Assembly: GCA_030323885.1 (NCBI GenBank)
Contig: CM059199.1
Span: forward strand, 3,803,923-3,867,922
Direction: 5' to 3'
Source of the DNA: Branchipolynoe longqiensis
Lineage: Eukaryota; Annelida; Polychaeta; Phyllodocida; Polynoidae
Length of the DNA: 64,000 bases
In this document: positions 50,114 through 60,434 of the stretch, one piece after another
Numbering within the stretch: position 1 is the first letter of the stretch
Layout: each line of letters starts with the position of its first letter
Position numbers and translations under genes: made by a program
Notes under the pieces: model-generated
Databases searched by the model: none
What the model was told of the DNA's origin: nothing
The model's input: the letters and a program-made list of their open reading frames with translations, nothing else

Positions 50114-50350
50114 GAAGAGTTCAGGCGCAAAACCACGTATACCCCAATCCAAAAAGGGAGATTAATATTGGAATCAAACCCTTAAAAACTTTTTTTTTTT
50201 TTATTCCGTCTCTTTTGTTCATTGCTCCATAACCATGTGATCATATGAAAAGTGGAATTGGTGAGAATTAAAATTACTTTTACGTACAAATCTTTTATTG
50301 AAACTACATTTTTGGATTGTCGTTTACGTGGCTTTGCGCCTGAACTCTTC
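50114..50350 (+). mobile_element. Family E MITE (copy 3), best preserved
   Basis: GAAGAGTTCAGGCGCAAAAC at the left mirrors GGCTTTGCGCCTGAACTCTTC at the right with TATA flanks. The interior is ATTGCTCCATAACCATGTGA and GAGAATTAAAATTAC. Confidence 0.85.
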
Positions 50351-50409
50351 ATATAGTCATAAAGGTATCCTTACTACCAATACTAATACTAATACTATAT
50401 ATATATATA

Positions 50410-51957
50410 ATGATGGCAAACTTTAGTGTTGGAGGGGAAGTCTCGGAATCGTTCGGGGTTACCAATGGGGTCAAGCAAGGTTGTGTACTGGCCCCCACAC
50501 TCTTCAACAGACTGCACCAACTAATCACCAATGCCTGGGAGGAGGGTTCTGTACCCCAAGCATGGGAGGATGCCAGCATTGTAACCATCTACAAGAAAGG
50601 TGATCGAACAGACTGTGGGAACTATAGAGGAATCTCTCTTCTTTCGATAGCAGGCAAGATCTTCACAAGGATCCTCCTCAAGAGACTATCTATTTACATA
50701 ACACCTGATGTAGTTCCGGAGTCACAGTGTGGCTTCAGAGGTAACCGGAGCACCGTGGATATGATATTTTGTCTCCGACCGCGACAAGAAAAGTGCATTG
50801 AGCAGGACCGACCACTGTACATGCTATTTAGCGATTTCACTAAGGCATTTGATACAGTCGGGAGGACCTGGCTATGGCAGCTACTGAGGTAGTATGGATT
50901 CCCGGAGAAGTTCACAACTATGATTGAGGCTCTACATACAGGAATGATGGCAAACGTTAGTGTTGGAGGGGAAGTCTCGGAATCGTTTGGGGTTACCAAT
51001 AGGGTCAAGCAAGGTTGTGTACTGGCCCCCACGCTCTTCTCCATCTTCCTATCAGCAATGCTTGACGAGGCTTTTCGAGACATGCGGGATGGCATCTATA
51101 TACAGTCCAGACAGACTGCTGACCTATTCAATGTCGCACACTTCAGAGCGAAGACCAAGACTACTCGGATACTGGTGAGAGAGCTGCTATTCGCAGATGA
51201 CAGTGCACTGGTTGCCCACTCTGGTGAAGAGATCCAGAAAATAGTGCACCCTTTCTCTGATGCATCAAAGAAGTTTGGCCTGAAGATTAACATCAAGAAG
51301 ACGGAGGTGCTGTACCAACCCAACTCTACAAGAACCCGAGAGGAGGAGATCATGGTTGACGGAAACAAGCTGAACTCTGTTCCGGCATTCACCTACCTCA
51401 GAAGCACTATATCAAGTGATGGACGCATTGATGCTGAAATACAGAGGAGGATGGCCAAGGCTAGCGCATCTTTCGGCTGACTACGCCAGAGACTCTGGAA
51501 CACCCACCATGTGTCCATTCGGGTCAAAGGCAAGATCTACTGTGCAATCGAACTATCCACCCTACTATACAGAGCCGAGGTCTGGACAGTGTACAGATGA
51601 CAGGTGAAAAAGCTGCATGCCTTCATGATGCGACATTTGCTTTCAATCATGAGGCTAACCTGGAAGGACAAAGTGACAAATAACGAAATACTTGAACGGA
51701 CGGGGCTGCCCTCTATGGAAGATCTTCTGATCAAAAAGAATCTCCGGTGGACTGGACACCTCATGAGGATGTCATCAGACAGGCTACCAAAGCAGATCCT
51801 CTGTTCTCAACTGTCTTCTGGTTACAGAAAGAGAGGGTGCCCTCATCTCTGGTTCAAGGATACCATCAAGAGAAACCTGAAGCTGAGAGACATTAAGACC
51901 GACTCATGGACGCAAGTCTCACAGCCGAGAGCTAAATGGAGAGCGGCAGTCAAGTAA
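50410..51957 (+). pseudogene. LINE reverse transcriptase pseudogene (one frame, three stops)
   Basis: A single frame of 516 codons holds TAG at 50890 and TGA at 51478 and 51598, with no frameshift. RT blocks: GSVPQAWEDASIVTIYKKGD, GNYRGISLL, QCGFRGNRSTVDMI, MLFSDFTKAFDTVGR (first Asp), GVTNRVKQGCVLAPTLF and LLFADDSALVAHS (catalytic FADD, residues 261-264). Then INIKKTEVLYQP, a CAIELSTLLYRAEVWTVYR region and a C-terminus with NLRWTGHLMRMSSDRLPKQI and RKRGCP. The first 32 codons duplicate the GVTN-KQGC block. The endonuclease is absent. Broken and not functional. Confidence 0.85.
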
Positions 51958-52012
51958 TGAAAGCAGTCTTTGTCGCATCATGACCGACATCATGATGATG
52001 ATGATGATGACA
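50410..52012 (+). mobile_element. LINE with rearranged 5' end and (ATG)n tail
   Basis: A reading frame with three stops (50410-51957) is followed by a short 3' region ending in CATGATGATGATGATGATGA. A 96-bp block at 50410-50505 repeats with four mismatches at 50944-51039. RTE-like tails are short tandem repeats, which fits, but the clade is inferred. Confidence 0.8.
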
Positions 52013-52034
52013 TATACATATATATATATATATA
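52013..52034. repeat. (TA)n microsatellite
   Basis: A TA run between the LINE tail and a reverse SINE. Confidence 0.8.
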
Positions 52035-52823
52035 CAGAGGTTGATTGGTTGTTGAAGTTCTACTTCCTGGCATCACCTAAGGTCATATCAGGACCGGCAC
52101 TGACTTGTGGTATGCAGGTATTGCAGGTATAGCAATACCTCAGTGAGTTTAATGCCCCTGCCCTGCAGAGTTCTAAACCACTGCCTTGTGGTACAGGTTC
52201 TTGACAGAACCAAAGGCTAAGGTAGCAAACCCTAAACAGAAAACCATGTCACTGTGGCACCATTAAGGGCGGTTGATGTATGGAACTCTCAACATCTCCC
52301 GACCAGTCACTGCAGGGACAAATAGTTTTGCGCCTGTCTTGACATGTTCTTGCCGGTGTGAAACCTATATTTGCTCCCCGAGAGAGTGCCGCTGGTAACT
52401 TGCAAAAGCCAGCAGCACTTCAACACTTTTGGAGGCAGCTTTCATGAAATGTACAACCGCACAAAGGAGAGCCGCAGTCAAGTAATGAAAACAGTCTTTG
52501 TGGCATCGTGACTGACAGCATGATCATGATGATGATGACTGACTTGTGACAGTGTACACTCATGGCGACTTCATAGTGCTACCCCACTGGGAGACCAGGC
52601 CGACAGCAGCATGGCCTGATATCCCACTCAGTCCCACTATCGTGTCACTGAGCCAACCTGTCCCTGCCCTATCCTAATAATGCCGAGCGCCTGGCTAGGA
52701 AACGACAAGTATCAATTTTTAAATCATTGGCTTGACTCACCAGGGTTCGAACCCATGGGTTCAGACACCACGATCTACCAAAACAGAACGCGGAGGCTCT
52801 ACTCATTCGGCCATCCCGTGTGG
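52035..52823 (-). mobile_element. tRNA-headed SINE, type B, split by a non-autonomous LINE derivative
   Basis: The reverse tail at 52035-52109 (GTTGATTGGTTGTTGAAGTT to GACTTGTG) resumes at 52538 and runs to the head complement CATTCGGCCATCCCGTGTGG. Confidence 0.9.
52110..52537 (+). mobile_element. Non-autonomous element with 11-bp target duplication
   Basis: ACTGACTTGTG is repeated at 52099-52109 and 52538-52548. The 428-bp insert contains GTACAGGTTCTTGACAGAAC, GGCACCATTAAGGGCGGTTG and GAAACCTATATTTGCTCCCC. Its last 60 bp (CAGTCAAGTAATGAAAACAG to GATGATGATG) match the 3' end of the LINE at 51945-52012. Confidence 0.85.
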
Positions 52824-52851
52824 TCTTATAGTTATAATCTAACTTATAAGT

Positions 52852-52852
<1 letters not shown>

Positions 52853-52900
<48 letters not shown>
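52853..52900. repeat. (TA)n microsatellite
   Basis: An uninterrupted TA run of about 46 bp. Confidence 0.95.
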
Positions 52901-52901
<1 letters not shown>

Positions 52902-52984
52902 ACTGGTGGGGGGTTGTAACAATCCAGAAAGCACGGGGATACGGTGATAGCTGGGGCTACGTACAAACTCTTTGCCATCAACAC

Positions 52985-53735
52985 GTCATCTCCTCTCCCC
53001 CACCCACTCACCCCCAACCACCACTGCCCCCACCCCACCTACACACACACCCCCACCCCATCCCCGTACACACAGCGCACCACCTCCAACCCCCATTCAA
53101 AGCCTCTGCCACCATCACCGCCTCCTATTAAACTCCTGACAACTCCACATCACCCCCCCCCCCCCCCCCTCACCATCTCGTCATCCTCCCGCCTTCCCCT
53201 CCCCTCCGCTGCCTGCCATCATTCCTTCCCTCCCGTCCCTCCCCCCCTTCTCCTCCCTCCCTTCCCATCCTTCCCACCTCTCCCGCCCCTCCCTCCCCTA
53301 CCCCTCCCTCACATCCCCCCTTCCTCGTCCCTTCCGTTCCCTTCCTTTCCAACCCTCCCTCCCCTCCCCCTCCCTCCCCAGTCCCTTCCCTTCCCTTCCT
53401 TCCCAACTCTCCGCCCCCCTCCCTCCCAGTTCCTTCCCCCTTCCGCTACCTCCCATCATTCCCTCCCTCCGCCCTTCTCCCCCCTCCCCTCCCTTCCATC
53501 CCTACTCTCCCTCCCCCTACCTCCCACCCCCCCTCGCCCTCCCCCTCCCCTCCCTTCTGCCCTGCCCTGCCCTGCCCTGCCCTGCCATGCCCTGCCCTGC
53601 CCTGCCCTGCCCTGCCCTGCCCTGCCCTGCCCTGCCCTGCCCTGCCTTGCCCAGCCCTCCCTTGCCCTCCCCTGCCCTCCCCTCGCCTCCCCTTCCCTCC
53701 CCTCTCCTCCCCTCCCCTCCCCAACCTCCCCCTAT
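52985..53735 (+). repeat. Pyrimidine tract with a (CCTGC)n core
   Basis: C/T-rich sequence with a CCTGCCCTGCCCTGC array at 53560-53648. Frames of up to about 296 codons on the plus strand are Pro/Leu/Ser repeats. Confidence 0.9.
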
Positions 53736-53847
53736 GCACCACTCTTGGGCAACCACCATCAACGCATTCAGTCACTCCCCATCTTCTCCTTCAGCACCTA
53801 CAGTGAGTGGTCTCACAGAGGTAGTGGCTGGTAGTGCTAGTCGCAGG

Positions 53848-53902
53848 GTAATACACTAGTATTACTATCAGTAGTAGTATTACTAGTAGTAGTAGTAACT
53901 GT
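53848..53902 (+). repeat. (TAG)n/(CTA)n quasi-palindromic repeat
   Basis: ACTAGTATTACTATCAGTAG then TAGTATTACTAGTAGTAGTA. The same words dominate the array at 54955-56790. Confidence 0.7.
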
Positions 53903-53956
53903 ACCTACAGGACTACCGCTTCTCTACACCCGGCCGTGCCTCCCCTCGCACTCCCC

Positions 53957-53984
53957 TCCACCCCCCCCCCCCCCCCCCCCCCCC
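53957..53984 (+). repeat. Poly-C tract
   Basis: About 27 C in a row, directly upstream of the CpG-rich block. Confidence 0.95.
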
Positions 53985-53999
53985 ACCCGCCAGCCGTCC

Positions 54000-54491
54000 C
54001 TCCCCGCTCTGGCGTGGCGGGCTAGGGCTGGTTGGCTGTGGCCTGGACGTGTTGGGTGTGCGGTGTGTGGGTGGGTGTGGGTGGGTGTGCGCGGTGTGTG
54101 AGTGTGGGTGGGCGGGGGGGGCGGAGGGAGGCGGTGGGAGGGAGGCGGGCGGGCGGGCGGGCGCGCTCTTCTCTCCGGGCGGTACAAGGGGCCCCTTACT
54201 CCCGCCGCAGTCAGTCGCGGGGAGCCCGTCCCACCGCCGTACACACGCACCCGGGGGCCGGCCGGCCGGGAGGACAGAGAGAGGAAGGAGCGCGCGCGCG
54301 AGTAAGAGGAGGAGGAGGTGGCGGAGGAGGTGGAGGAGGAGGAAGTGAGGAGTGAGGAGTGAGAGCTAGGAGAGAGTTTCACCACACTGGACGCGGGAGT
54401 TCAGCGCGGACTGACTGACTGCCCATCCACCGTCCTCTCAGCGCGCCAGGTACCCCGTTGGGTCCGCTCGGAGGATCGGCCGGCCTCCTCC
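54000..54491 (+). promoter_or_regulatory. CpG-rich block, candidate promoter and 5' untranslated exon
   Basis: A GC-rich, CpG-dense segment unlike its neighbours (GGGCGGGCGGGCGGGCGCGC, CGGGGGCCGGCCGGCCGGG, GAGCGCGCGCGCGAG). It precedes an ATG in fair context and a consensus splice donor at 54766. Promoter role is inferred from composition; no TATA box is obvious. Confidence 0.45.
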
Positions 54492-54765
54492 ATGGTGTTT
54501 TACGGCCACCTCCGGGGTGATAACCACCGACCACCAGCACTAGTAGGAGCTGCTATAACACTACTACAAATACTACTCCAATTACTACTATTACAACTAC
54601 TTCCGGTTGTGTCTACCTTGGCACATTATTACACTCCCAAGCATCACATGCAAGCACCCCCGTGGAGGCATTACACACAACACACAAACACACCCTGTTT
54701 TACTCCCGCTACATACATACAACCCGACCCCGTCCGGACTCCCCCTCTCCAAGCAGGACTCCAAG
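54492..54765 (+). CDS. Candidate first coding exon of a host gene (uncertain)
   Basis: From ATGG (54492, context CTCC) a frame of 91 codons stays open to CCAAG|GTAAGC, a near-perfect splice donor at 54766. It encodes MVFYGHLRGDNHRP, a hydrophobic stretch with LLQILLQLLLLQLLPVV (residues about 26-42) and a Thr/Pro/His-rich end. The hydrophobic run could be a late signal peptide or membrane segment. I recognise no family. Without the donor the frame would reach TGA at 54777, so it could equally be a non-coding exon or chance. A possible acceptor is at 56880. Confidence 0.3.
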
Positions 54766-54954
54766 GTAAGCAGAGGTGATTTACGACCGCCTCGCCGTGT
54801 GATTAATCACCTAAATCACCTAAATGACCCCCGCCTGAAAAGTCGACAAAACGCGCCGACTTGTAAACGCCCGCCAACCGGTGTGGTCCCCGTGTCGCCG
54901 ATTTGTGATGGCGACCTGTCACGACATGAACATTTACCATGTATGACAGCCACT

Positions 54955-55075
54955 AATAGTAGTAGTAGTAGACTAGGAGTAGTAGTAGTACTACTGCTAC
55001 AGTGCTAGTAGACTAGTAGTAGTACTAGACTAGTAATAGTAGTAGTAGACTAGTAATAATAGCAGTAGTACCGCC
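54955..55075 (+). repeat. (TAG)n/(CTA)n repeat
   Basis: AGTAGTAGTAGTAGACTAGG-type sequence forming a quasi-palindrome with TACTACTGCTACAG and CTAGTAGACTAGTAG. Confidence 0.85.
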
Positions 55076-55077
55076 CA

Positions 55078-56830
55078 AAAGCAGACTGTTATTGTTATAT
55101 ATAGCCACTGTTCCTGTTAGTCTTAGTCTTACAGTACACCCCTCTGCCTCTTTACCATGTATGTTACCTACCACTACTAGTTTGTCTAGTAGCAGACTAC
55201 TGCTACTAGTAGTAGTACTATTACTACTACTAGTAATAGTAGTAGTAGCACAGACAAAATGCAGACTATTATTGTTATGTATAACCACTGTTCCTCGTAG
55301 TCTTAGTCTTACTCTTACTCTTACTCTTACTCTTACAATACAGACCTTTCCATCATTACCATGTATGTTACCCACAAGTAGACTAATAGTACTAGTAGTA
55401 GTACTAGCACTGGCCAAATGCAGACTGTTACTGTTACTGTTATGTATAACTACTGTTCCTCTTAGTCTTACTCTTACTCTTACTCTTACAGTACACCCCT
55501 TTCCCTCATTACCATGTATGTTACCCACTAGTAGACTAGTAGTAGTACTAACACTGGCAAAATGCAGGCTGTTATTTTTAATCTTATGTATAACCACTGT
55601 TCCTTTTATTCTTACTCTTACTCTTTCTCTTACTCTTACAGTACACCCATTTCCTTCATTACCATGTATGTTACCCACTAGTAGACTAGTAATAGTACTA
55701 CTACTAGCACTGGCAAAATGAGGCTGTTATTGTTAATCTTATGTATAACCACTGTTCCTCTTACTCTTACTCTTTCTCTGACTGTTTCAGTACACCCCTT
55801 TCCTTCATTACCATGTATGTTACCCACTAGTAGACTAGTAATAGTACTAGCACTGGCAAAATGCAGACTGTTATTGTTAATTGTTATATATAACCACTGT
55901 TCCTCGTAGTCTTACTTAGCCGCCTGTCTCTGTTAGTAACACTGAGTGTTAGTCTTTACCATAGTTCTTACCCACTAGTATACTAGTACTAATACTAGTA
56001 TAAAAGTAGTAGTAGTAGCACCGGCCAAATACAGTGTTATTGTTATGTATAACCACTGTTCCTGTTAGGCTTATCCTCCTCTCCCTTTGTATCACGTATG
56101 TCACCCGCAACCACTAGGAGAGTATAAGTACTACTCACTACTACTGGTAGTGACTCTAAGTGAGTAGTACTTTTACTCTACTAGTAGTATTAGTACTACT
56201 AGTATCATGTATAGCCACTGTTCATCTTAGTCTTAGTCTTAGTCTGATCCTCCTCTCCCTCTTCACCACGTATGTTACCCACACCAACTAATGGAGTAAA
56301 AATACCGCTACTGGTAGTGAGTGGTACTTCTACTCAACTAGTAGTATTAGTACTAGTAGCAGTAGCACGAGCCATGTGCAGAGTGTTATTATCATGTATA
56401 ACCACTGTTCATCTTAGTCTTAGTCTTATTATTATCCTCCTCTCCGTTTTTATCACGTATGTCACCCGCAACCACTAGGAGAGTACAAGTACTACTCACT
56501 ACTACTGGTAGTGAGTGGTACTTTTACTCTACTAGTAGTATTAGTACTAGTAGCAGTAGCACGAGCCAGGTGCAGAGTGTTATTATCATGTATAACCACA
56601 GTTCATCTTAGTCTTAGTCTTAGTATTATCCTCCTCTCCGTTTGTATCACGTATGTCACCCGCAACCACTAGTAGAGTATAAGTACTACTCACTACTACT
56701 GGTAGTGAGTAGTACTTTTACTCTCCTAGTAGTACTTTTACTCTACTAGTAGTAGTAGTAGTAGTACTAGTAGCAGTAGCACGAGCCAGGTGCAGGGTGT
56801 TATTATCATGTCTAATCACTGTTCCTCTCA
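55078..56830 (+). repeat. Tandem array of 140-210-bp units (about 11 units)
   Basis: Each unit has GCAGACTGTTATTGTTATGT, ATAACCACTGTTCCTCTTAG, TCTTACTCTTACTCTTACAG (earlier units only), CACCCCTTTCCCTCATTACC, ATGTATGTTACCCACTAGTA and a TAG/CTA spacer. Units start near 55082, 55260, 55420, 55560, 55722, 55860, 56028, 56205, 56375, 56572 and 56785. Later units replace the TTACTC run with TTAGTCTTAGTC. Confidence 0.85.
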
Positions 56831-56861
56831 GTCTTCTCCCCTCCTCTTCCTTACCACCACC

Positions 56862-56880
56862 ACCACCCCTCCCTTTGCAG
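56862..56880 (+). other. Possible splice acceptor
   Basis: The pyrimidine-rich CCACCCCTCCCTTTGCAG ends at 56880. It would be an acceptor partner for the donor at 54766. The downstream sequence CTACTTTGGCCGAAAAACTC is not recognised as coding. Confidence 0.25.
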
Positions 56881-57173
56881 CTACTTTGGCCGAAAAACTC
56901 TCAAGTTTAATTTTTAATGTTTAATGTTGACCATTGTTATTGTTCCGCAATGCTGCTATTTATTTCATTTCTATTGTTGTTGCTGCTTATTTATTCTCTC
57001 CCTCAGAAGGATTCCAGTTGATTATTAATAGTTGTTAAACGTTGCTTACTAATTTTACTTCCCCCCCCCCCGACACTCATATTAAGTCATACACACTCCC
57101 ATTAATATGTTCTAATATTTTCAACATTGCTCATATTTCTCTTACAAATGCTACTCCACGCACACACGCACAC

Positions 57174-57486
57174 TCTCTTTCTCTCTCTCTCTCTCTCTCT
57201 TTATCTCTTTATCTCTCTCTTTCTCTCTCTTTCTCTCTCTTTCTCTCTCTTTCTCTCTCTTTCTCTCTCTTTCTCTCTCTTTCTCTCTCTTTCTCTTTTC
57301 TCTTTACTTTTCTCTCTCTTTTTCTCTCTTTATCTCTCTTTCCCTTTCTCTATATTTCTCTCTCTGTGTCACTTCCTCTCTTTGTGTCTCTTTCTCTCTC
57401 TTTGTGTCTCTTTCTCTCTCTTTGTGTCTCTTTCTCTCTCTTTCTCTCTCTTTCTCTCTCTTTCTCTCTCTCTTTCTCTCTCTCCT
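57174..57486 (+). repeat. (TCTCTCTT)n microsatellite
   Basis: TTTCTCTCTCTTTCTCTCTC repeats with GTGTCTC interruptions. Ser/Leu/Phe frames through it are not genes. Confidence 0.95.
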
Positions 57487-57748
57487 ACCACTGTAGTATC
57501 GTGTTGTGTTTTCTGCTGGTTTACCCAAATCATTTGTTGGAAATTACAGCTTGCCTGGTGAGGTTTTGCGCTGTATTGAGATTGTAAGCGGCCTGCTATC
57601 TCTCCACACAGGGGTGGTGAGGGTGGGGTGAGGGTGAGGGTGGGGTGTGTGAGATGATGACACATCTCAACACACTCCTCCAGCAGCAAAGTGCCACAAC
57701 TGTCACTTCACCGAGAAGCCGCGTAAATAAATGTATGTGAGCTACACC

Positions 57749-58072
57749 CCGGAGTGGAGCATAGCTCAGGCGGTAGAGCGTACACCTGTGAATGTGTGGG
57801 TCATCCGATCGATCCTGCTCACTGGATGCATTTGCAATTTGGGTTATTTTCCATTCCAACCAGTGGTCCACAACTGGTTCATCAAAGGTTGTCCTGTCTA
57901 CTATGGGAAAGTGCATATTAAATACCCCTTGCTGCTTATCGGAAAGAGTAGCCATGTGGCAGCAGCGGGTTTCCTCCAAAGAAATAATGTCAGAATGACC
58001 ACATGTTTGACGTCCAATAGCCGATGATAGCAATCAATGTGCTCTAGAGGCATTATTAAATAAAACAAACGT
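57749..58072 (+). mobile_element. Meta-type SINE, complete, with 13-bp target duplication
   Basis: TGTGAGCTACACC flanks it on both sides (57736-57748, 58073-58085). The tRNA-like head has an A box CATAGCTCAGGCGGTAGAGC and a B-box-like GATCGATCC. The 3' part GTTTCCTCCAAAGAAATAAT to TTAAATAAAACAAAC recurs at 27404. I recall very similar 3' sequences from mollusc SINEs; this recall is the main basis for my guess at the organism. Confidence 0.9.
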
Positions 58073-58166
58073 TGTGAGCTACACCGGCCCCCACCTCTCT
58101 TCCCTCCCCATAACCCAGCCAACACAGTCACACACTCCCAACCTCCAAAACAACACACACATTAGT

Positions 58167-58503
58167 ATATGTTTGTCTGTTTATATGAGTTTTATATCCT
58201 GGCAACATCTAAGCTCATATCAGAACAGGTACTGACTTGCGAGAGTGCGCACTGAGGGCCACTTTATAGTGCTGCCCGACTGGGAGACCAGACTGACAGA
58301 ACCATGACCATATACCTCACATAATCACATTTTCCTGATACTGTGCTAACCAGTCCTTGTCCTATTCCATTAATGTCGAGTGCCAGGCTAGGTAGCGACA
58401 AGTATCAATTTTGTAAGTCATTGGTTTGACTCGACTGGGAATCGAACTCCCGACCTTCCGCACGGGAAGCCTGCGCTCTACCGATTAGGCCACAACGTCC
58501 GGT
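58167..58503 (-). mobile_element. tRNA-headed SINE, type A, complete
   Basis: Reverse tail GTTTGTCTGTTTATATGAGT, full body, and head complement CCGACCTTCCGCACGGGAAG to CCACAACGTCCGGTC. Confidence 0.9.
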
Positions 58504-58611
58504 CATTAGTAAGCCTAACCCTGTCATGCTATATTATCGCCGGTCGCAGGGCTCAGGGTATCTTTTCATAAATGTCGCAGTTATCTGGAATTTAGACCCA
58601 GATATCTCTTC

Positions 58612-58898
58612 TACAGGTTCTTGATAGAGCCAAAGGCTAAGGGAGCAAACCCTAGCCGAAAACCATGTTACCATGGCAGCATTAAGGGCGGTGATGAATG
58701 GAACTCCCAACATCTCCCAACCAGCCACTGCAGGGACAAATAGTTTGCGCCTGTCTTGTCGTATTCTTGCCGGGGTGAGACCCCTATTTGTTCTCCGAGA
58801 CACTGCAGCTAGTAACTTGCAAAAGCCAGTAGAACTTCGCCAGTTTGCAAGCAGCTTTTTTTTAATAATGCGACTGACAGTATGTTGATGATGATAGG
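58612..58898 (+). mobile_element. Non-autonomous LINE-derived element (copy 3)
   Basis: CTACAGGTTCTTGATAGAGC, GGCAGCATTAAGGGCGGTGA and AGTAACTTGCAAAAGCCAGT parallel the element at 52110. It ends GACTGACAGTATGTTGATGA after a poly-T interruption. Confidence 0.75.
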
Positions 58899-59019
58899 CC
58901 AAGGTTTCACTCATGTCCTCAGTCATGTATACGCGTGTTGGAGAGATTAGATCAAACATTCACCCCCTACCTCACACACCAGCTCCTAGATAAAACATAC
59001 ACCCCCTATCTCACACACC

Positions 59020-59746
59020 AGGGGCCATATGCATGAAGCAGTGTTAGCGAGCCAAAACGCGTTTAGACGGGATTTCTGGTTTAGCGCCAAAAAGTCGGTA
59101 TGCATGGAGCAGTGTTAGGCCTAACACCACAAGTTTAAACTAGGTTAAGCTAAACCAGAAAAATACTGTTTTACAGGCTGTGTTAGTTATCAAATCTATT
59201 CAATGCGATCATATTTAACAGAATTAGGTGCCCAAAAACTTTAATTTGACCAATTTAACCCTAAATTCGAAGCGTTATTAAGGCTACCGCCGCATTGGTG
59301 GCGATATTAATAGTTATATTTTCGAATCGACGCGCGTAATGTAAACAAATCGCCGCCGCCGCCGCATTGACATCGCGTTCCATACTGGCGGCGGCGGCGA
59401 TTTGTTTACATTACGCGCGTCGATTCGAAAATATAACTATTAATATAGCCGCCAATGCGGCTGCTGCGTTAATATCGCTTCGTTTTTAGGGTTAATTTGG
59501 TTAAATTTCACTTATTGCGTATGTAATTCTGTTAAATATGATCGCATTCAATAGATTTGAGCTAAATATATGGAGACAAATGCAGAGGGATTTCCCAAAT
59601 CTATAAATACATTCAAATTTAGCTAACACTCACCGTTTAGGCCGCCATGCATACGTTTTCGACGACGCCGATAAATGGTGATAGCTACCCAGTGTTAGAG
59701 CCTTAACACCACACGCCACTAACACCGCTCCATGCATACGGGCCCT
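59020..59746. mobile_element. Family G MITE, long copy with a giant foldback (727 bp)
   Basis: Ends CAGGGGCCATATGCATGAAG and CTCCATGCATACGGGCCCTG. Inside, inverted arms of about 170 bp (59193-59363 and 59387-59558) end in a perfect 60-bp stem (59304-59363 with 59387-59446) and a 23-base loop. The stem contains CGAATCGACGCGCGTAATG and a GCC triplet run. Confidence 0.9.
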
Positions 59747-59902
59747 GTTCCTAGATAAAACATGCAATGCTACCCAGAGTAAGGGGTGGATGACAACTGT
59801 GCTTAAATCCGAGCAAAAAACTGCTTCAAAATCAAATAGTGATTAACTGTGCAGGTAGTGGTTCCAATGCACAATGTTTATCAATATTGGTGTATAATTG
59901 AG

Positions 59903-60150
59903 AAATTGATAGAGAATGCCAAACAAAACACACACACCAAAAAAACACAAAATTGATAGAGAATGCCAAACAAAAAAGACCCCCAAAAAACCCACAAAAT
60001 TGATAGAGAATGCCAAACAAAACACCCTCCCCCCCCAAAAAAAACGCGAAATTAATAGAGAAGGCCAAACAAAACACACCCCAAAAATACGAAATTGATA
60101 GAAAATTCCAACAACAAAAAAACCCACGAAATTGATAGAAAATGCAACAA
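59903..60150 (+). repeat. Tandem repeat of about 40-53 bp, six units
   Basis: AATTGATAGAGAATGCCAAA followed by an A/C-rich stretch recurs near 59905, 59951, 59998, 60051, 60092 and 60128. Confidence 0.85.
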
Positions 60151-60434
60151 CAACAAAACGCATGACGGCGCATACAGGGAGCTATCTCAGTTCGAGTTTT
60201 GAATTAATCTACATTATTTAATTAATTATTCAATCAAAAGCAACGGGCTATGTCGGCTAAATAAACATGTGACATATATATATGTAGCACAAAATCATGT
60301 GGTTATTTCCATAATCCAGCCTTCTGACACTTTTTCTAATGGGCTTGTTCAGCTGTCATGTCACAGGAACAGGGCTGCGGGAGTAACTAGAGAGACTGGT
60401 GCGATCTCTAGCAGAAAAAACACCTTGTAGGATC
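60151..60434. other. Spacer, nothing recognised
   Basis: AT-rich sequence without repeat or coding signal. Confidence 0.4.

Noticed and set aside
54032..54355. Three overlapping Gly/Arg-rich frames in the CpG-rich block
   Set aside because: GC-rich composition keeps all three frames open; the region is better seen as promoter or untranslated exon.
55092..55721. Open frames of about 210 codons on both strands of the 140-210-bp array
   Set aside because: Leu/Val/Thr repeats arise from the tandem units, which differ by lengths that are not multiples of three.
57771..57830. Possible tRNA gene
   Set aside because: A- and B-box-like motifs are present, but no acceptor stem closes and the sequence is the head of a SINE with target duplications.
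58534..58959. Open frame of 141 codons on the minus strand
   Set aside because: It lies over the non-autonomous LINE-derived element, antisense, and no protein family is recognised.
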